Source of the DNA: Branchiostoma floridae
Lineage: Eukaryota; Chordata; Leptocardii; Amphioxiformes; Branchiostomatidae
Direction: 5' to 3'
NCBI RefSeq assembly: GCF_000003815.2
Contig: NW_023365798.1
Coordinates: 9,365 to 42,804, forward strand
Length of the DNA stretch: 33,440 nucleotides
Below the pieces are notes generated by a model. The model ran no database searches. It was not told where the DNA came from and saw only the letters and a list, made by a program, of their open reading frames with translations. This document shows, piece after piece, positions 20,241 through 31,648 of this stretch. The position numbers and the translations under genes are program-made. The first letter of the stretch is position 1. Each line of letters begins with the position of its first letter.

Positions 20241-21465
20241 GAAATGGCCCGTAGAACCTGCTACGGAGGTTAGTCAATGGTTGTAGTTGACCCTACAACT
20301 CACCTGTTGTACGGTCACTGTAGCAACACCCTGTCGACCTTGTACTAAAGTAGGAGCTAAATGACGTTATGTGTTTTAATTGAGTTTAAAACCGAATGTT
20401 GGTTGAAATCCAGGGGTCACAAATCAACGCCCCACTGTGACAACCGTGTGGCATGTGACCTGGCGAAAACTTACGGTCAAACAGGTGCGTGCACAGAAAA
20501 AAACATGTTTTGCTAGCACATCACTTGTGCAAATAACATGGCGCTGAGCAGGCTAAATTTGTTCCCAAGACAAATAAAAGTTTCCCGCGGCTCGATGTGT
20601 CAAGGTAACAAGGGTTCAAAGGTCGAACTTGTGGGCGTTGATCCTGAAAAAAAAGGTTAGCTGGTACATAAAGTATGAAGGTGAGTGATAAGGGGTAGTG
20701 CACTGCTGTTGTTATCGGTGTTCCATGTTGTTGACTCAAAAGGAACAATGAACTAAACATACATTGCAAAGTGGGTCAGACACGCGTCGAAAATTGTCCT
20801 ACAGAACGATTGTGACACCTGTTGACCATGTATGACATGAATTCGAGACGAACCTAGAATTTTATCCGCAAACCACTATGTTAGTCAGAGTAATCTTGCT
20901 CAGACTGTGTTGAATCTTTGTTGTTCGGCTATCAAAACCGTACAAATTCTACTCTTGCATTTATAAGGTATAGAATATAACGTTAGCACATGTCTTGCAT
21001 AGACATATTAACTTAATTCTATATGCTATAGACTCACAAACCTTGCCAATGTCATCTCGCCAACATGGCAGATAAATTATGCCCATGCGAACAGGTTGTT
21101 TGTATGATGTGACACTACGTGCGCAACACGCCCCCTCCCTCCCTAGTCACATTACGCAGCACGTTTTCTGTTATACCAGGCTGTCATGTGTTGAGTAGCG
21201 TGTGGAAACTAACGCATAGCGCGAGCTTCGGAAATGAGTCCAGCCTTGTTGGCTTTGGGCCGTTGTGGTCCTTTCCTGTCCATCGCTCCTCGTTAATTAT
21301 CAATAACGAACGTCGACGAGTGGACTCCAGATTTCTTCAGAAACCCACGAAGTATTAATTAAACGCGATGATTGTTCATTAGAACTACGTGGCACCTGGC
21401 ACGGAAAGAACGCAACGTGCACACCGGAAGCGCAGCAACCGCCGTCTATAGCCAATGATTCACAT

Positions 21466-21489
21466 CAAGGAGGTTATATCACCTCCTTG
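21466..21489. repeat. Short near-perfect hairpin ahead of the DEC-like promoter
   Basis: CAAGGAGGT and ACCTCCTTG face each other around a 6-bp centre, and the hairpin is bracketed by direct CACATC repeats. Related half-sites AACCTCCTTG occur at about 22682 and 23369. It may be a small mobile-element footprint or a dyad site; the function is unknown. Confidence 0.4.
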
Positions 21490-21736
21490 TTCACATCAAT
21501 TATAAAGGTTGTCCTGTGTAGATATTCAACTCTATGCAAAGGTCACAAGAATATCTAGAATTTATCAAACTCATCGAACTACATTGAGACTGAATCTATG
21601 CATTTACCATCTAACAATACGTATTTAAAAGGCCCGCACATTGCGTGACCACAGCTGCCACCCTTCCGATGAGCAACGGTTCAACCCTCCCGCCGAGCGG
21701 ACACACCCCTGATCCCCTTGGCAACACGTTGTGCAT

Positions 21737-21742
21737 CACGTG
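21737..21742. promoter_or_regulatory. Perfect CACGTG E-box upstream of the DEC-like gene
   Basis: A palindromic CACGTG lies 426 bp before the start codon, in a GC-richer block (about 21650-21780). DEC and CLOCK/BMAL proteins bind this class of site, and vertebrate DEC genes are controlled through such boxes. Function here is inferred from position only. Confidence 0.4.
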
Positions 21743-21873
21743 TAGAGTGCCAGGGCCTTACGGGCAGGAATGATTGTATCACTTTCCGTATGCGTCAGCG
21801 CTAATAATCATGCATGTGGGCGTGATATGCATATCATTATAACAAATTATATATCATTAGTCATTTATGTACT

Positions 21874-21880
21874 TATATAA
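21874..21880 (+). promoter_or_regulatory. Possible TATA box of the DEC-like gene
   Basis: TATATAA followed by GCC lies 289 bp before the start codon. Transcription would begin near 21905 and give a leader of about 255 nt with two tiny upstream ORFs (22023-22034 and 22134-22145, each three codons plus stop). AT-rich DNA just upstream contains similar strings, so this is tentative. Confidence 0.3.
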
Positions 21881-22027
21881 GCCATTTCATTACTTTTCTT
21901 AGATTCAGAAAGGCATATAGTGTGATAATCTGCCCACGCGAAGTGGTACATTCCGGTGGTTGTGCCTGTTGTTTTTCAGTCTGGAGTCCCAGTGTTATTT
22001 TGGGCGCGTGACGGACGCTGGAATGCA

Positions 22028-22033
22028 CACGTG
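22028..22033. promoter_or_regulatory. Second perfect CACGTG E-box, 130 bp before the start codon
   Basis: This second CACGTG, with the one at 21737, makes a pair about 290 bp apart near the presumed promoter. If the TATA-like site at 21874 is used, this box falls in the 5' leader. It also overlaps a three-codon upstream ORF. Confidence 0.4.
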
Positions 22034-22162
22034 AGGTCGCGTGATTTCACCATCCAGCTAGGCTGGGCAGAGACCGACCAGGACTAGTTCACACATCCAA
22101 CGTACACAGTTCAGTCGACAGAGGCACACGCGTATGACGGACTGAATAAGACGCGGGCATAC

Positions 22163-22308
22163 ATGAACGTAGAAGTTTCCACCACTGGCGGGGCTTCAGA
22201 CCCAGCACTCGCGCTTCGACTGAACATGCAGAGAGACAACGAGGCCTACCCGCTACCTCCCCACAAGCGAGTCAAGACAGAAAACATGTCTTACGACCTC
22301 CACGGCAG
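22163..22308 (+). other. DEC-like gene, coding exon 1
   Basis: This exon encodes residues 1-48 plus two bases of codon 49, beginning MNVEVSTTGGASDPALALRL. The ATG is the first in-frame methionine after an in-frame TAG at 22085-22087, but its context is weak (T at -3, A at +4). In-frame Met22 and Met42 are alternative starts. The donor is CAG|GTAACA, leaving phase 2. The split codon AG+C gives Ser49. The segment is hydrophilic and has a basic patch, PHKRVK, at residues 33-38. Family members vary in this region, so it carries little homology evidence itself; its support is the phase match to exon 2. Confidence 0.75.
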
Positions 22309-25149
22309 GTAACAGCCTTTCCATTATCATTCCTTGCCATAATTTTCATGTTCACTGTGTGTTAAGGCCTGCAAAATGTATATTTTCCCTTAATATTGTC
22401 ATTGCTGCAAGAATTTAGTCTCAGCTCAGTCTAGTCTGTAGTCGAAGGTATAGGCCTGTGTAAGGCCTGTGGTGGCGTAAACAACTTTAAGGGTATATCG
22501 GTCAAGTAGGACACCCGGAGTGGCCCGGTCAGACAAACAAGGCATTGCGCTAGGCTGGCCATGACGGCCGGACACACGCCGATACGGATGATCGTATTTC
22601 GGGGCCAATTTGCGTCATATCTCTGCCCTCGGGCATTCTCGCACAGTTTCTTATTATAGTTCTCGGTTTACGCAAGGAATTAACCTCCTTGGTTTACGAA
22701 AACAATGGGGGGAAAGAGTATGAACTGATGCAAAATTTCCAGCAAGCCAGTGTCTGGTCTGGAGAGACCCGCTTTCGTTTATGACCAGGCTTTTCCAAAG
22801 TTTACTATGTTGCTGGGCAGACCACAGGGTGTGTTTAGAATGTCGTAATATTGCCTAATTACTAGTATGATCTAGTATGGCTGGTCTTAACATACGATTT
22901 TATTTGCTGTTTTTGCGAAAAAGAATGATCAACATTACCGTTTCATTCATCGGTATTCCATTTTATTGTTTTATTTGCAGCATATCTCCCGTCCACATGG
23001 CCTTCATGACTGACTCCAGAGGTTTCAGACGAAGAAACATGCAAGGTACCGAGGAACAACGGGTGAGTCTTCTGGAGAAGTCTTTTATTTGTCCGCATGT
23101 TCCCTTTGCCTACGTTCGGTGATTCGGCACGAGATCTGATCCTTCTCGGCGTGTTACATGTTAGATCGATATCATCATATCACATCAACACTAAGTATGT
23201 GCGTGGTGTCGCACGTATATTTCAACTCGTTGCAGTACACATGCCGTGTGTATGCACTCGTGATGCACATCTGATAATGCAAATACTAATAGCGTCTCGT
23301 TATATGCGCACCGGTTGGCGGGAATAAGATATGAGATGAGCATAATTAGGCACGTTTTTCGTGCGTGAACCTCCTTGTGCCGCCTCTGCCGTCATTCGAT
23401 TTTTTCGGGGCGGGCCGTAAATAATTGTAACTGGTGGACAAAAGAAAACTGATATTATATTTTATTCGTCGTTAACATCAAAATTCAATTCAATGATGCA
23501 TGGGCATTTTTGCTGAAAATGAATAAAAGTAGCGACGGAATATCGCTGGGGTGCAAAAATAATGATATGAAAATCATGATGCACAGAAACACATTCGCTT
23601 CAACACGGTCCACCAGAAAGAAGACATTTTTACTCCGATAACCATCTCTACCTATCTTTCCTGATAGTCTTGTTTTAGGTAATGACTAATTAAGACCGGA
23701 AATGACGCAATGAAATGATATAGCAGTTTCAGTCTGGGAATCCAATGGGCACTCATGTACCGATGTAGGTTTAAAAGGTTATAGTCTCTTTAACTTGTTC
23801 TTTACAGTGAAAAAGCATAGGTTAGGGTAATGAACCTTTTTTTTTTTTCAAATAGATAAAGGCTTTTAGAAACTCCGAACATCTGTAAATCCGCTTTAGT
23901 TTTTTTTAGTATAAAACTCCTTATTTGGGGTGGTCTGAAGAGGATCGTTCTATTCGTTGTGGGTGTACGTATTGTAAATTATAGGATGATTATAGGAGTC
24001 ATTTAAAAAGATAACACAGTTGTCAAGAAAATAAAAGGAAAGTACAGACCAACTTAACAACTGTGCACGAAGTGTGGTAAACACCAAACAATTGAAGATA
24101 CTAATAGATGTTGACTTGCTGAAAGATAGTGCATTTCTCTCTGCTAGAAGATCCCGTAACAAATGTCGGGCCCGTTGTTGCGGTTTGCTGACTGGCCCAG
24201 GGAGCTCGCGTGACTCTGACTCGTGATCGAGGGCAAATTTACTTGACCACACGGCACTGCGTTCTCAAGGCCACCTGGATGTGTACCATTACTAACACAT
24301 GCGAAGGTCGTTTACTGCACGCTCGAATTATTCCCACAGACTTCCGCGGCCGAGTTTAAAAACGAAAAACACGAGTCAAAACTGACCCGGAGTCACTTTG
24401 TGTTTTTTTCTACCTACATGGTTATCTGATACCGCTGAATACCAATGGCAAACAATGGCCCCGCGTGTTGAACTCCAAAACAACAAGATGGCGCATTGCA
24501 CGAGACATGCCGCGTCACAAGTGTGACCTCGGGTAGGCGGCACAGTTGAAGTAGGCTTGGCCAACACAACAGTACTGCTGGCCCAGGGCACACTACTGTG
24601 ATGATATATGCTTTGGGGGCGAATCACTCCACATATACCGCCTTTTACTGATATATCTTTCTGTTTTATGATTAAGAAGTATGAAAGATATTTTACGTTA
24701 TTACACTAAAAGTTTTGCTGACTTGGTACTATTTTCTAATTTTTACAGAGTCTTTGATAGCTGCTAGTTTGCCAACACATACAGTTGCAATCATAACACA
24801 GTGTGTAACAATCAGTATGGCGCATTTTAACCTCTACACGTGGGGCCTTCTGAAGGAGACCAACCATTTTTTGGCATTGCTGGCAAAACCAAAGCGAAGA
24901 CCTAATACAGCTCTCAAGTATTTCCGATTTTTCAAACGATAGCGGGGGAGGTAGACATGCGTGAGGCTGTACGCTATTGCCACTGCGATTAGCAGAGGTA
25001 GATTTTCAAAAATAATTCTCAAAAAATGTTTGTTGTCGGTCATGATACAGGATCTGCACAGAATCGTGGAGAAGAGAAGACGGGACAGAATTAACGACTG
25101 CCTGGCCAACATCCGGGAACTTCTACCAGAGGAACTTGTCAGACAAAAG
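22163..25149 (+). CDS. bhlhe40/41-like: DEC-like bHLH transcriptional repressor, N-terminal half (exons 22163-22308, 22981-23062, 25051-25149)
   Basis: Three exons join into one open frame of 109 codons. Residues 52-66 (SPVHMAFMTDSRGFRR, starting at S51) resemble the short conserved segment that precedes the bHLH in vertebrate DEC1/DEC2. Residues 79-92, HRIVEKRRRDRIND, are the basic region, with the E-K-R-R-R-D-R core that contacts E-boxes. Helix 1 follows, ending in ELLPEEL, close to the DEC form DLLPEHL. Known family role: nuclear repressors that dimerise through the HLH and Orange domains, bind CACGTG and act in circadian feedback and differentiation. Helix 2, the Orange domain and the C-terminus are not found in the window, so the gene is 3'-partial here. 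VKTE at residues 37-40 fits a sumoylation consensus. The DEC basic-region proline is replaced by Leu78. A clockwork-orange or other Hes-related gene is the alternative, but the exon 2 motif and exon layout favour DEC. Confidence 0.85.
22981..23062 (+). other. DEC-like gene, coding exon 2
   Basis: This 82-bp exon follows a T-rich tract ending in TTTGCAG and ends at CGG|GTGAGT. One base completes Ser49 and 27 full codons follow, so it leaves phase 0. It encodes the P-x-H-M...SRG-x-(R/K)-R segment that sits just before the bHLH in DEC proteins, where a small separate exon is also found. This exon is the main evidence for calling the gene DEC rather than Hes or Hey. Confidence 0.8.
25051..25149 (+). 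other. DEC-like gene, coding exon 3 (basic region and helix 1)
   Basis: This 99-bp exon of exactly 33 codons enters and leaves in phase 0. The acceptor ATACAG has only a weak pyrimidine tract; the donor AAG|GTGAGT is strong. It encodes the whole basic region and helix 1 and stops at VRQK, in the loop. The remainder of the HLH must lie on a further exon. I looked downstream to 33440 for an acceptor followed in phase 0 by a helix-2-like LEKAxVLE sequence and saw none. Confidence 0.88.
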
Positions 25150-28077
25150 GTGAGTTGTTCTTTTCCAATGTCGTTCGCAGTTTCGCAAAATTACACTAGC
25201 GTTACATGACAGGAGATGAAAATTTTTCGTTTCGTCTGATTCCAATTTCGCCCACTTTTATGGTAAAACAAACGATTTCGAACAGAACTACTGTCACGAG
25301 ATGCAAACCACATGGTACCGCCCACATTTCTGCTTTCTCTTTCTACTGACGTTTCAAATAACGTTACATCATTCTGCTTATATTGTTCTGTTATAATAGA
25401 AACACAACGTTATCGTCTGTTATTTTGAGGGCCGTATGATTCACAAATCTGTCTGCTAAGCTGGATATCACTTGAATTACTCAGCACAGCAGAATTATAT
25501 TCGTCTGATAGAAAGTAGGCCCACACGTTTTGTCTCCCACTCAAAAATGATGTGATTTTCTTGAACCAAGCCAAAAACAAAAGTGTATCCTGTTTGCTAC
25601 ACTGCATCGATATCGTGCACACGTTGTTGGCCTATGTTTGGTGGACCGGCATGTTGGGTTGTGACAAGGCCCTCACATGACATGCAGCCTTGGCGACATG
25701 CGGAGCACCCTCCGTATGCATTACCAGATCTCCGATCACACACTTTTGGAAACTCGTTAATGAATATTCCAGCGCGGTGTCTCTTGTGAGAGAAACAGAG
25801 GTCTAGGGTCAGTCCAGGATCGATATTTACGACTTTATTCAAAATATCGTCATTCCATGAGAGCACACCGTGGCCCCGGTCCTGTTATCGATCTGTTTAC
25901 TGCTCGCTGATTGGTTCAGCTGGACCTTATCTCGACAACGCCCACTACGTGCCTCCTCTTGCACCTCCGGACCACACCACTGGGGACAAATAGTGGGGTG
26001 GTCTTAAATAGTTCTCTTTTTGCACACATCTTCAAAGAAAGTTACGTGGTTGTTTTCTGTTGAGATTTCCATGCCATTTTCAATGTGGTATATATCATGT
26101 AGCATGCTGGCCCACAATGCCGGACTCCCGTGCGCGATCATGACCGTTTGTTATGCACAGTATGCTCCCAGCAGCGCCCTACAGGAATGCCCATGACATG
26201 ATAGTAGCGCTACGTGTAACATACACATCCCGTGGATGACGCAAGTAAAGCTGTTTGACATGCCATTTGGTGGAGGCAGATTTATTTTTGTGACCGGACC
26301 GCTACATGTACATGCAATCAGTCTGGCTCGGCTGAAGTACAGTGCTTGTTTGCGTGCCGCGTTCTGTAAAGTTTGAATTTATCACCAAGAACACTGGAAA
26401 TGTTGGTTGCCCTGCTAGATAAAAGTTCAATTTCTGTCCTTTTTTTCTGTTAGACTGGCCGCATGTTTTCTGACTTCACTGACTAAGCTGCGCCTAATTT
26501 TTGTCCCTCTCGCCTAGTATGACCTTACCATGACCCGCTTTGCCCCCTGTCACACCATATGATGTTTGCCAAATGCAAATGTTTGCTCCTGGGTAGGTCA
26601 AACGGTTGTAGCAACAATATGCTTTATGTCAACTCTGCAGGTATCATTTTTTTCCGCAGGTTGATATTCCTTGATATTCCCGTAGCCCACCCCAGTGACC
26701 CCACCCTCCTCCGTTTATTATTGATGAAATGATAATGATGAGTTTGAAGGAAGATGCCCACGGATATCGGTACGGGTTTTTGAGGGAGGGGGGTTCTTCT
26801 TTCAAGTGGACCTTGAATTGAGGCTGTTTTTCATGCAGATGTTGAGAGGATGAGACTAACGCACGACTGATCCATTGTGGAAAACGTTATCTGATTTAAC
26901 GCAAATCCCCTTACTCAACCCGCCAAGGACGCGTCCATTAAAGATGCGCCGTTATTATTTCATACACGTACCCCATATCATAATGAGATCACGCAGCTAT
27001 CACCATTTGCGTGATTCCTGCTTCCGCTGTGCCGTAGTATCCGTCTGCAGTGTGCATATCATGTGATGGGCACACGGTTGCCCAAAATGTTGACGTGAAA
27101 TCAAACCCGAAAAGTATTTAAAGTAACCGTTTTTAGAGCATATACGGCTGCTACGAATGTAGTAGTAATAGGTCAGCCAACGTCCGGGGTTGTTGTGAAA
27201 CCGTACTCTGTCTGGGGCTAGCATTCTCCGCGAGATGAAAACACTATAGTCATTATAGTACTGTGTATAGAAAGGTGTTTGCAAGTTGGCCTGCCCTGTC
27301 ACCGTTATCTTTACATAGTTTAATACATTCTTCAGCCGCCTGGAAGTTTCCCTGCGTCCAGTACGTTTGTGGACGAGAATGTGTGCTGGGACATGCCACA
27401 TAAACCGGATCGCGCCAGACATAACACGGCTTGCGGTGGTCGCGTCGGTGGTGCTGACGCAAGGCTTGACGTAATGAAAGCCCCCCGTAGAGCCTAGTCG
27501 ACTAGTCATAGTGTAGCCAAACCGTAACAAGGCTCATAGAGACAGGCATACGATTCGACTCCTATAATTTGAGAGCAATGTAATGACAGAGTTTGTTGCT
27601 ACTAAGAAAGTTGACTGCGGCGTCGTAGATTTGAGAGGTGAAAAAGTACTGATAAACAGTACTTGTACTGATTAGAGTAGGAAGAGGAAATGGGTCGGGT
27701 GATAGAGTAGTGACGCCACATGGTACCACCGTGACTATCGTATATTTCATATTATGGAAAATCTTTTGCAGACACAATAAATCTTTCTAGTTGGGCCTTC
27801 TGTTAACGTTGAAGTGTTTCTGATAAGATCATTCATTGTCCCGAGGACTTCTTCTTCGCAAGATTAAGGAAACTTGATATCTACACTATAATCACAAACT
27901 GCTAGTATTCAAACTAAAAGTATTTACAATTGTTTGTTGACTAGATCACTAGGAGTAGAACAAAATGCCCGTCGCACACGTAACTCATCTGTAAGAAGAC
28001 GCGGTGATTCACGCATAAACAAATTTAGTTTAGGGCGGGGAGACTGAGTATTGTCTGTGATGTGTCCGGTAGGGTGT

Positions 28078-28089
28078 GTGTGTGTGTGA
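28078..28089. repeat. Short (GT)n microsatellite
   Basis: GTGTGTGTGTGT within GGGTGTGTGTGTGTGTGAG. Confidence 0.7.
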
Positions 28090-28601
28090 GCGGCTATCGA
28101 CATTCTTCAGGTGGGCGAAAGTATACAAAAACGTGTGTTCTTGTGTCAGCTTAGTCTTGGTCCATGCTTTTCAACAGTCAGTCATGCTGCTGTCATATCA
28201 TGGTTCGCGATTGCTGGAAACAGTTGCAACTGACTATATCCGAGAGGACTTTTAAATACAACACTGTTTTGACAAGGTCAGGACCCATAGCCTCCCTTCC
28301 CGTAGATAGTACGCAGGTATGCGGGTAATTTTCCAGGAGTGAGAGTTAGCACAATGGGATACGTGGCCCCAGGCATGTGATTACCCACTGACATAGCTAA
28401 ACTGATAGGGTAGCTGGTCCGACTGGTTGTCAGTGGCGCACCTGGTGGCGCGCCAAACTTTAGAACCAAAACAACTTCTGTGAATATCATTTTAAATGAT
28501 GTCTACTAACTTTGTCAAACACGTCCTCTCTTCATTTCGAAAATAGTAAATACACAAAATTGTTTGTTATTGTGACACTCTTGAGGTTATGATTTTGATT
28601 A

Positions 28602-28662
28602 TGTCACTATGTCACTATGGCTCTATGGTACTATGTCTCTCTATGGCACTTTGGCACTACTT
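28602..28662. repeat. Minisatellite of 8-11 bp units
   Basis: TCACTATG, TCACTATGG, CTCTATGG, TACTATG, TCTCTCTATGG and CACTTTGG run in tandem. Confidence 0.75.
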
Positions 28663-30140
28663 TTGAGTAATGATGACCTATAGAAAACATAAGCCTGCAT
28701 GCAGACAGCACAGCCGCACCTTCCCCTCCTTAATACAGGCCGATGAAGTAATCGTACCCCCGGGAAAATTGCATCCCTCAGTGCTTTTACTTTTCAGGAC
28801 TTGCTTTGTTAACAGACATCTTGACAATGAACAAAGATCATAAACAACACCACGCTGTCCCCTCGCCGATAATCGTTCAACAGGAAAATTGCCTGACACA
28901 GTAGGTTTTGGGATAGTCGAAGCCCTACCCTTGCCTTCAGGGTACGACTTCTTTGATTTCTCACCTTTGTACATATTTTTACTCTACACCAGCATCGCAA
29001 AAAATATATAACACTTCAATGCAGCCGTTACCTTATAATTTTACCAAGACTTTTGCAAACGGTGGATAGACCAGATTATAAGGAATGCACATGACTGAAG
29101 TCATGACAAACTAAACCTTACAAGGTCGAAAATGCGCCCGAAGGCTTAGGCAGAGCTAGTCGATACGGGCTAGTCCAGTAGTGATGTCGAGGGATGGGGA
29201 GAATAGTTGCCGTCGTTTCTGTGTTTCGGAAATTTATCGTAACAACAAAGAACGGTCACAAATCTTCCCATGTTCAGAAAGGGACACTCATTTCTTATCT
29301 AAACCTCAGATATATAGATTTTCAGACATTTCAATTTGTAAATTCATGATTCGTGCAGATACGTATTGTACCGGGCGGAAGCCTATTAACCTTAGTTAGG
29401 TAAATTTATGAAAATAGGTCATCCTTTTCATTTTGCATATTCTGTCAGATCGTCACATGTTCCACTCGTGTATCGGCAATTACCTGGCGCCTGTAGAGCT
29501 TCCTTTGTCTCTCCAGTCACGTTTGGGCAACGTTCCTCCGAGAATACCGAATGGTGTGCATTGGCCCGTGATGCTTTTTCTTGACTATATATTCTTACCT
29601 CTCATCAGTCTGCTATGATTATACCCTATACCTGTAGAAAGACTATCATGGACTCGCTGCTTTCATTTTTTTAACAAATGTGATTTATTAATCAAATGTC
29701 AAATTCCACTACCTTTAAATCACACTCAATGCTAACAGGTTGATACTGTATTCTCTCACCGCGGCGCTCCTGGTAATATTTATTGTCTGTAGCGCATATC
29801 ACTCTGTGATATTCTTGATCCTCATTGGTAAAAATAATCATATACATGTATACTCCATAATTGTGACATTAATGACCTATACAACAGAATTTACCATATC
29901 CACGCCGTGCATGCCATGTACATGTCGTGAGAAATAAGAAGAACGTTACAGCTATGCTATAGGTTCCACGCATACGCAGAGATCGCTACAGATGCCCTCC
30001 TTCCTGGAAGCGGAATTTTCCAGCCGTCACGTTTCTCAACACGAGCGGCTGATGAAAGCGGCGGGTAGACCTTACCTTTCCGATGTCATGCACAGTACCG
30101 TCATCCCCATGATTTAACATCTCAGGGGATTGACAGATCA

Positions 30141-30167
30141 GGCTTACCCTTAAGGCTTACCCTTAAG
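30141..30167. repeat. Tandem duplication of AGGCTTACCCTTA
   Basis: Two adjacent 13-bp copies. Confidence 0.8.
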
Positions 30168-31162
30168 TGCCATTAAGAATGTGTCAGTGTATCGTATTAG
30201 GGTTAACAGCTTCGCTGGTCCCCCTAGAGGGAATCTATCTTGCTGCTTCTTTTAAAGAATCGAATACTTGGATACTGAAAGACAGAAGTCAAAAACATTT
30301 GACGTGTCATTGAAATAGATGGTTATTGTATTATGTAACTTCAGATGGTTAAATCAATGGAGTGTGCATTTTTATTGCCTGGGTCCTTGATAATCATATT
30401 GATCATCAATTCGATAATCTCGCATCCATTCCACTGCATCCATCCCTTCATATATCTTTTATTGGATCGTGTAAACGCTTGCTGCGCCCATGCTACATGT
30501 CCATGATCTCAACTGTTTACAAGTGCCTACGTCAAACATGTGCAGAATTACGACAACTGTTTGACAATACTGCACGTTAAAGGCGCGGCACCAGGCAATA
30601 CAAGTGCCTCATGTTATTACATGTGGTTGTAAGTAGACAGTCAACATGTATCAAGTATCACCTGGAGGTTACGAGTGGCCCTGGCTTATTTTTCACCTTT
30701 GATTGCCGCCCACATATGTTAAAATGTATAATATACGGCCATATTTGGACATATTTCATACGATTTGAGGATAAAGGGATTGGATACCAGATGGATTGGA
30801 CTACTGACAAGATTATGATTGTCATTGCTAGATCTCTAATGATTGTCATTGTCATCATTAGAGTTCATTACGTTTCCTTGGGATTTTCCGCAGGAAAAAC
30901 GTAGTTTACTACTAGCTGCTGGCTAACGTAGGTTTTGCTTTAATTTGCCTTTTTTTTTTATAGACGTTCATATCTATTCACGAACTAATCATGATATACG
31001 GTGCGTAAGAATTTAACCATGTATTACGTGTACCGAGCTAGGATAGCCTTCTATTTGGCCATCAGAAAACGTTTGAAGTACGGCAGGCATAGATGCAAAT
31101 TAAAACGGTCACGTTGTCGGCCACCTGAAACATCTGAGCGCGGAAGCGCACGCGATTTGGAA

Positions 31163-31183
31163 CCCCCCCCCCCCCCCCCCCCC
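31163..31183. repeat. C21 homopolymer
   Basis: 21 consecutive C; its true length is uncertain in any assembly. Confidence 0.9.
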
Positions 31184-31592
31184 TCTAATAGAAAGAGCTA
31201 CATCGATAGATGTGCGCAAAGAGCACCACTAATTGGATAAAGTTTAGACTCAAGATGAACGTCAAGTCTAAAGACGGCAGAATCAGTCGCAAGACTCTTC
31301 GACGGGATTTCCCGCTCATCTGTGCGACATGAAAATGCGCCTCTCTGCTCTTCTGAACCCTTGATAGAAATCGCTTGCGCGAGGCCGCATGTATGCCGCG
31401 TGCGGCTTGAAGAAAGCCTTGTTGTGCCACTAGAGATGAGATGCTCACGTGGAGGTAAATGTGAGCGTTATCAGGCCTATCGGTTGGCTTTAGTATTGAA
31501 GGAAGTAAAGCGGATGTCTCACTGGGACAAAACTGTATGTGACAAAAATATTGCAACAATATTTCGACGAACTCTACTATAATTTCCAAGGG

Positions 31593-31648
31593 CAAGTAGA
31601 TCTACAAGACGTGTACAATATCCATCCGACCACCGGTAGATCTGCTTG
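31593..31648. repeat. Imperfect hairpin with 13-bp arms
   Basis: CAAGTAGATCTAC (31593-31605) pairs with GTAGATCTGCTTG (31636-31648) with one mismatch, around a 30-bp loop. Confidence 0.5.

Larger units (their letters stand above)
19254..21460. other. No gene recognised
   Basis: Contains CACGTG words at 19360 and 19410, two homopolymer runs and AT-rich sequence. No splice-flanked exon or repeat border was seen. Confidence 0.35.

Noticed and set aside
21681-21710. B-box-like GGTTCAACCC suggesting a tRNA
   Set aside because: Does not fit the full B-box consensus, and no cloverleaf or A-box lies at the right distance.
24834-25112. 92-codon minus-strand frame over DEC-like exon 3
   Set aside because: Antisense shadow of the real exon; no motif.
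27000-27530. 176-codon minus-strand open frame
   Set aside because: Longest N-free frame, but about one frame of this length is expected by chance in 33 kb read in six frames. No domain, biased composition or splice context was recognised.
31185-31595. 136-codon minus-strand frame and overlapping plus frame 31322-31582
   Set aside because: Length within chance; no family resemblance; overlapping frames are open on both strands, as in random sequence.
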